DNA from: an uncultured Bacilli bacterium
GTDB taxonomy: Bacteria; Bacillota_I; Bacilli_A; RF39; UBA660
Direction of reading: 5' to 3'
Length of the DNA: 64,000 nt
Assembly: GCA_934168205.1 (NCBI GenBank)
Contig: CAKPMX010000006.1
Location: 1-64,000 of the forward strand
The notes beneath the pieces were generated by a model that was given only the letters and a program-made list of their open reading frames with translations, did not search any database and was not told where the DNA came from. Position numbers and translations under genes: made by a program. The stretch's first letter is position 1. Each line of letters starts with the position of its first letter. Shown here one piece after another: positions 58,754-64,000 of this stretch.

Positions 58754-61700
58754 TACATCAACAATTACACTATGAGTAGAACTATCATCAACAAGTCTTA
58801 CACTTTTAACGACTCTTCCATCAAAAGTAATTTTTTCTATACCTGTTCTTTTTACTTCGATATTATAAACAGTATTCATATATTTATAAACAACTTTAAA
58901 TCCATCCCAGTCATTTGGAATACTAGGAACAATATTTAAAACATCACCATGTTTTTGAACACCTAAAATATCTCTTACACCAGTATTATAAAACCAACCA
59001 GAAGAACCTGTATACCAAGTCCATCCGCCATGACCTAAAAAGCTAGATGCAGAATATATATCAGCCGCAATAACATAAGGTTCAACTTTGTACTTCAAAA
59101 CCTGTTCCTTATTCAAACTTCTATTTATAGGATTAATCATTTGATAATAACGATATGCCTCATTATAATGGCCTTCCTTAATTAAAGCCATAATGTACCA
59201 AGCAACCGCATGTGTATATTGACCAGCATTTTCTCTAATGCCTTTATGATAATTCATAATATAACCAGGATTATTTAAAGACTTATTAAAAGCTGGAGTC
59301 AATAGTTTAACAATACCTGTTTTTTCATCAACTAAGTTTTCTGAAACAGAATCCAAAACTTTATCTACTCTGTTCTCCGGTATTACTCCAGATATAATTG
59401 AAAAACTCTGTGAAATTAAATCTATTTTACACTCATTATTTTCATGACTACCAAGTTTATCACCATTATCAAAATAAGCTCTTAAATAATAATTTCCATC
59501 CCAAGCATATTTATTTAAATTAGTCTTCAATAACTTATTAAATTCATAGTACTCTAAAACATCTAAATCAATATTAAATTCTTTTATCATCTGAGTAAAC
59601 TTATCAATAATATTATATAAGAAGAAGCCTAACCAGACACTTTCACCCTTTCCTTTAATACCAACTCTATTCATACCATCATTCCAGTCACCACCACCAA
59701 TTAAAGGTATGCCATGACTACCAAGAGAAGACATCGATAATTCTAAAGCCTTAATACAATGTTTCAATAAAGTATCAGTTTTTTCTGTGTAATTAAAATA
59801 CATTGTCTTTTCATACTCATAATTACTAAGTACATCTCCAGATACATAAGGAACAACTTCTTTTAAAATAGAAACATCTCCAGTAACATCAATATAATTA
59901 ATAGTTGCATAAACAAGCCATAAATAATCATCTTTATAACGACTTCTAAGTCCAAAATTATTACCATCATGCCACCAGTGTAAAACATCTCCTGAAGTAA
60001 ATTGATGAGATGCATTAATTAATATTTGTTTTCTTGTATACTCTGGTTTTACTAATACTATGTTCATCGCATCTTGTAACTGATCTCTATAGCCAAAGGC
60101 ACCAGATACTTGATAAAATCCTGCTTTAGCCATAATTCTAGAAGAAATAGTTTGATATAAATACCAAGAATTAATCATAAAGTCAAAACTCTTATCAGGA
60201 CTCTTTACAGAAATAACACCTAAAGTCTCTCGCCAATGTTTCTTAACTTTAACTAATTCCTTCTCCACATTTGAAATATCACGATATTTATCAATTAATT
60301 CTAAATGACCTTTATCATTATTTAAAGCAACCAACATAAATGAAATACTTTTCTCTTCACTCGGCTTTAAACTAACCTTAGTATCAATACTCTTTACCAA
60401 AATTCTATCAATAACAGAAGAATTGATTCTTTCACTAGAAGACATATAAACACAAAACTCACTATAATTAACACTATAAACATTACGTAGTTTTACGCAA
60501 TTATCTAAAGGAATAAACTCTGATAAAATATGTCTAGCCGTTTTCTCTTCAAAATTACCAAGTACTGGATTAATAAAGTAACTAACATCAAAGTCTAACT
60601 TTTTATTAGTCTTATTTTTTAGTTTCAATAAATATAGTTTAACCGTATCATCAACTGGAACAAACTCTGTTATTTCCTTTTCTAATTCTAAAGACTCACT
60701 CTTTAAAATACTATAACCAAGTCCATGAACACATGATTCCGGATGAAATCTTTTTCCATCAAACTTAAATCCTTCCGAAACATCAGAAACAACAGTATCA
60801 TTAGTCCAAGAAGTAATCTTAAACTCTGAAGAATTTTCAAAATAGGTGTATCCAGCACCAGTATTAGTAATAATTGTTCCAAACTTCTCATTCGCAATAA
60901 CATTACTCCAAGGAGCAGGTGTTTCATTATTATAAATAATATACTCTGTACCAGTTTTATTAAATCCTGCATAACCATTATCAAAAACTAACTTTTCTTC
61001 ATTTACACTAGGTACATTTTCTTCATATTCATCTCTATAATAATTACCAATTTTATTATTTTTCTGTAACTCCTCAACTGCTTCATTTAATGTAATATGA
61101 TTCTTAATATCAAATCTAAGTCTTGGAACAATTCTAAATAAACTTATCTCTTCTCTAGATAAACTTTTTCCATCAATAACCTTAATACATCCAGGAGTAT
61201 GATAAAAACTATTAACAGAATACATTCTATAAATCTCATTTTCTATTTCTCTATTAATAACATTATTATACTTAGCATCTTCATCATTTATAATCACAAC
61301 ATCTACAAATATTGAATTGTTTTTATAATATTCAAATGCTTTCAAAATACCAAGTACAAAAGATAAATCACTAATATCATTAATATCAACTAATATTATC
61401 GGTCTATCACCAGATATTCCAAATTTCCATAATCCTTTTTGAGACAAACTATTCTTTCTTAATAAATCCATTCTCTCTTCTGTAACAGATATCTTAGTAG
61501 TTTGATATAAATAATTAAGCATAGTATTAAATATTCTTAAATCATTACCTTTTATATTCATATTCTTTGTATTAATAGCGTTAGCTAAAGCTGAAACTTT
61601 AAATACTCTATCAAAATCATACTTAGTTATATAAGAATTAATTATGTCATTAATCTGTTCTCTACTTCTACCAAAACCAAGTACTACATAAACACTTTTA

Positions 61701-64000
61701 CTACTACCAGCATCAATTGTAATCTTGTTTCTAATACTACAAACTGGATCTAAATTATCACCAGTAGAATTACTAAGTTTATTATTTATACAAACTGGCT
61801 CAGTAGAATCATGTCCTATTCCTATAAAATTACTTCTTTCAGTCTCATAACTATATTTATCTACTGGATTATCAATAATTAATCTATGTACCAAATAACT
61901 ATTAACATTAGAGTCTTTTCTACTCTTTCTAACTAATATCAAAGAATTAGATTTATTATCATACTCACTAGATATAAACATATTATTAAAAACTCTATGT
62001 GAAACATCATCCATATTTTCAGATAAAATAGCTTCAGTATAAGTAGTAAGTTCTAATACCTTCTGACTACGTCCATTATTTTTAAATGTTACTTTTCTAA
62101 CTTCCGCATTATTATCAGTCGCAACTACAACTTCAGTACTAGTAGTTATAACTCCATCAGTTCTTATATATTTAATTTTGTCAGAAGCAAAAACAACTTC
62201 ATAATTATCAGGTCTCTTATTAACTGGTGCAAAAGTATTAGACCAAGTATAATTAGTTTTTACATCTCTAACATACATAAATAAACCATAATCTTGTTCC
62301 GTAACTTTTCTATATCTATTAAGTTGTAAAGTTCTATATCTAGAAAAACCATTACCTCTATCATTTAAAAGCACACAATATTTCTTATTAGATAAAACTG
62401 AAACTTCTGGCATATAAGAAATATAGTTATAAGTTCTAATATCATTAAGAACTTTTTCTTTTTTATAATTATATTTTTTATAACTATCCATTTTCATATC
62501 TATATCACTTCTAAGTTGTACTTTTTCTTTTAATAAAATCTCAAAAGTTCTAATAGAAAGATTACTATGAAAATAATTCTTTATAACATCTTTCTTTAAA
62601 TAATTAACAAGTCCTACTAAAATCATTCCTTGATGATGGGCAAAATATGCCTCTACTACATTTTTATTATCATAGTCATATGACTCATACAAACCATATT
62701 TACCATACATATCTAATTTCATAAATGCTTCAATATTAGAAATAACTGAATCTGGAAATAACTCCATAGCCATAATTGATGCATAAGGAGATAAAACCAC
62801 TCTATTTTCTTTATCTTCTTTTGCTTTTAAATATGGTGTCGAAAAAGCTTTATATTTATAATTTAGAGAATTATCAAGTTCACTATAAGCTGACTCACTA
62901 ATACCCCATGGTAATTTTCTAGAAACTTTTTCTATATATTCTTTTTGACAAAAATAAGCAAAATAGTATGACTCATCTAACAATGTATTAGGATAATTCT
63001 TCATAAACAACAATGGCATATAATATTCAAATGAAGTACCAGACCAAGAAATAAGTCCTTTATGTCCTTTATATGTTGTTAGAGACTTATCTAAAGAAAA
63101 CCAATGTTTTGCTGGTACATCACCTTTACAAATTGCTAAATAACTAGTTAATCTAGATTCACTAGCGAACTTATTATAATTATAAATTGATAATTTTCCC
63201 TCATTATCATCATATCCAATACTAAATACATTCTTCTTAGTATATAACTTCTTAAAATTAGTATTATTAATTAACTTATCACAAAGTTTTAATAATTTTT
63301 CTTCTTCTAAAGTACTAAGAAACTCTCTGACAACGATCATACTTGCAACTAAATTACCAGAGTCAACTGTTGAAACAAATCTTGGTTGCATCACACTCTT
63401 TGTTTTTATATCATACCAGTTATATAAATGACCATTCCATTTTTCTAAAGAATCAATACTTTTTAAAACCTTATCTATTAAAGTTAAAGTCTCTTCTTTA
63501 TCTATAAAATTCATATCATAAGCTGACACTATACTTACTAACGAATAACCTATCGCTGTAGGAGAAGTTCTCATATCTAATTTGTTTTCTCTATTTTCTT
63601 GATAGTTATCCGGTATAAGATAATTATATTCTTCAACTAAATTATCCGAAAAATACTTCCAAGTATCTTTGGCGATATCTACTAACTTATCTTTTTTATT
63701 ATCTCTAATAGTAATATCTTTATTTATATTTAAACTTACTAAATATAAAACAATAGGCGCAATAACAAATAAGAAGGCTATAACATATGAAGATATATTA
63801 TTTATTAAAAGTCCTACAATAAAGAAGATAATACCAAAAATATAGTTAACAATAAAAGCCTTAACATAATTAAAGAAACTTTCTTTAGTATTATTTATAG
63901 TCTCTTCAAATGTACGCCAGTTAAGTAAATTCTTATGTGATACAAATAATCTATACAAAGTCCTAAAAAATGCATCCATATAAAGCATAGAATAAAAAGG
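58748..64000 (-). CDS. Cyclic beta-1,2-glucan synthase-like protein (NdvB), 5' end beyond window
   Basis: At least 1750 residues; the reading frame is still open at the right edge (PFYSMLYMDAFFRTLYRLFV), so the start lies outside. Two membrane helices (~30-85) follow the cut. A glycoamylase-like domain comes next (RTSPTAIGYSLVSIVSAYDM, FVSTVDSGNLVASMIV, WSGTSFEYYMPLLFMKNYP, YFAHHQGMILVGLVNYL). The rest is a GH94 phosphorylase part (SGAFGYRDQLQDAMNIVL, LHWWHDGNNFGLRSRYKDDY, GGGDWNDGMNRVG with the catalytic Asp, GWTWYTGSSGW). NdvB proteins make and trim beta-1,2-glucans; any GT84 half would lie outside the window. Confidence 0.85.
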   Translation of the reverse strand, partial: PFYSMLYMDAFFRTLYRLFVSHKNLLNWRTFEETINNTKESFFNYVKAFIVNYIFGIIFFIVGLLINNISSYVIAFLFVIAPIVLYLVSLNINKDITIRDNKKDKLVDIAKDTWKYFSDNLVEEYNYLIPDNYQENRENKLDMRTSPTAIGYSLVSIVSAYDMNFIDKEETLTLIDKVLKSIDSLEKWNGHLYNWYDIKTKSVMQPRFVSTVDSGNLVASMIVVREFLSTLEEEKLLKLCDKLINNTNFKKLYTKKNVFSIGYDDNEGKLSIYNYNKFASESRLTSYLAICKGDVPAKHWFSLDKSLTTYKGHKGLISWSGTSFEYYMPLLFMKNYPNTLLDESYYFAYFCQKEYIEKVSRKLPWGISESAYSELDNSLNYKYKAFSTPYLKAKEDKENRVVLSPYASIMAMELFPDSVISNIEAFMKLDMYGKYGLYESYDYDNKNVVEAYFAHHQGMILVGLVNYLKKDVIKNYFHSNLSIRTFEILLKEKVQLRSDIDMKMDSYKKYNYKKEKVLNDIRTYNYISYMPEVSVLSNKKYCVLLNDRGNGFSRYRTLQLNRYRKVTEQDYGLFMYVRDVKTNYTWSNTFAPVNKRPDNYEVVFASDKIKYIRTDGVITTSTEVVVATDNNAEVRKVTFKNNGRSQKVLELTTYTEAILSENMDDVSHRVFNNMFISSEYDNKSNSLILVRKSRKDSNVNSYLVHRLIIDNPVDKYSYETERSNFIGIGHDSTEPVCINNKLSNSTGDNLDPVCSIRNKITIDAGSSKSVYVVLGFGRSREQINDIINSYITKYDFDRVFKVSALANAINTKNMNIKGNDLRIFNTMLNYLYQTTKISVTEERMDLLRKNSLSQKGLWKFGISGDRPIILVDINDISDLSFVLGILKAFEYYKNNSIFVDVVIINDEDAKYNNVINREIENEIYRMYSVNSFYHTPGCIKVIDGKSLSREEISLFRIVPRLRFDIKNHITLNEAVEELQKNNKIGNYYRDEYEENVPSVNEEKLVFDNGYAGFNKTGTEYIIYNNETPAPWSNVIANEKFGTIITNTGAGYTYFENSSEFKITSWTNDTVVSDVSEGFKFDGKRFHPESCVHGLGYSILKSESLELEKEITEFVPVDDTVKLYLLKLKNKTNKKLDFDVSYFINPVLGNFEEKTARHILSEFIPLDNCVKLRNVYSVNYSEFCVYMSSSERINSSVIDRILVKSIDTKVSLKPSEEKSISFMLVALNNDKGHLELIDKYRDISNVEKELVKVKKHWRETLGVISVKSPDKSFDFMINSWYLYQTISSRIMAKAGFYQVSGAFGYRDQLQDAMNIVLVKPEYTRKQILINASHQFTSGDVLHWWHDGNNFGLRSRYKDDYLWLVYATINYIDVTGDVSILKEVVPYVSGDVLSNYEYEKTMYFNYTEKTDTLLKHCIKALELSMSSLGSHGIPLIGGGDWNDGMNRVGIKGKGESVWLGFFLYNIIDKFTQMIKEFNIDLDVLEYYEFNKLLKTNLNKYAWDGNYYLRAYFDNGDKLGSHENNECKIDLISQSFSIISGVIPENRVDKVLDSVSENLVDEKTGIVKLLTPAFNKSLNNPGYIMNYHKGIRENAGQYTHAVAWYIMALIKEGHYNEAYRYYQMINPINRSLNKEQVLKYKVEPYVIAADIYSASSFLGHGGWTWYTGSSGWFYNTGVRDILGVQKHGDVLNIVPSIPNDWDGFKVVYKYMNTVYNIEVKRTGIEKITFDGRVVKSVRLVDDSSTHSVIVDVK

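Overview
The window is low-GC DNA (roughly 28-30 % G+C by eye) with strong AGGAGG-type ribosome binding sites. It carries endospore genes (GerE, a GerM-domain protein, SpoIIIAH) and Gram-positive division genes (SepF, DivIVA). This points to a spore-forming Bacilli/Firmicute, perhaps an uncultivated gut lineage near Erysipelotrichales/RF39. The lineage is inference; the sporulation and division genes are read directly.

Region 1 (1 to about 28,258) is most of a cos-type, HK97-like siphovirus prophage, cut at the left edge inside its endolysin. Its late genes run on the minus strand: HNH nuclease, candidate cos site, TerS, TerL, portal, ClpP-like protease, major capsid, head-tail connectors, major tail protein, tail chaperone with a -1 frameshift, tape measure, Dit, a propeller-Gp37 tail protein, a receptor-binding cassette with a 19.5-copy tetranucleotide tract, holin and endolysin. 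Early genes (17,853-26,500) include an ArpU/RinA-like late regulator, many small unknowns, a Gp49-family protein, a second tyrosine recombinase, a phage SpoVG, a DnaB-type helicase and a DnaD-like replisome organizer with iterons inside the gene. A divergent cro/cI-type switch with three operator-like sites is flanked by a perfect 22-bp inverted hairpin repeat. The integrase abuts the 3' end of tRNA-Arg(UCU), the presumed attachment site.

Region 2 (28,259-33,800) holds the tRNA, gerM-gerE, spoIIIAH with a sigma-E-like promoter, and a giant VWA surface protein. The 3' end of that gene jumps to about 57 % G+C with C-ending codons, the signature of a diversity-generating retroelement (DGR) variable region. 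No reverse transcriptase or template repeat is in the window.

Region 3 (33,819-54,250) is housekeeping. It includes a methionine gamma-lyase-like enzyme, an SDR reductase, a thioredoxin-like membrane protein, an isoleucine T-box that controls a Ca2+/Na+-type antiporter plus ileS, an 842-residue unknown, a kinase-like protein beside divIVA-sepF, a HerA ATPase, a lipoprotein, a decayed RhuM locus, a repeat-bearing zinc-ribbon membrane protein, asnS, a NagZ-like hydrolase, a pseudouridine synthase, a HAD protein lacking its nucleophile and a PAP2 phosphatase.

Region 4 (54,244-64,000) has pgi and then a sealed two-gene operon. That operon pairs a sigma-70 factor having altered -10 recognition residues and extra region-4-like modules with a protein built of RNA-polymerase-alpha-CTD-like helix-hairpin-helix units. 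The window ends inside a cyclic-glucan-synthase-like (NdvB) gene.

The most notable items are the DGR-type variable region, the sigma/alpha-CTD pair, and the phase-variable tract in the prophage tail-fibre cassette.
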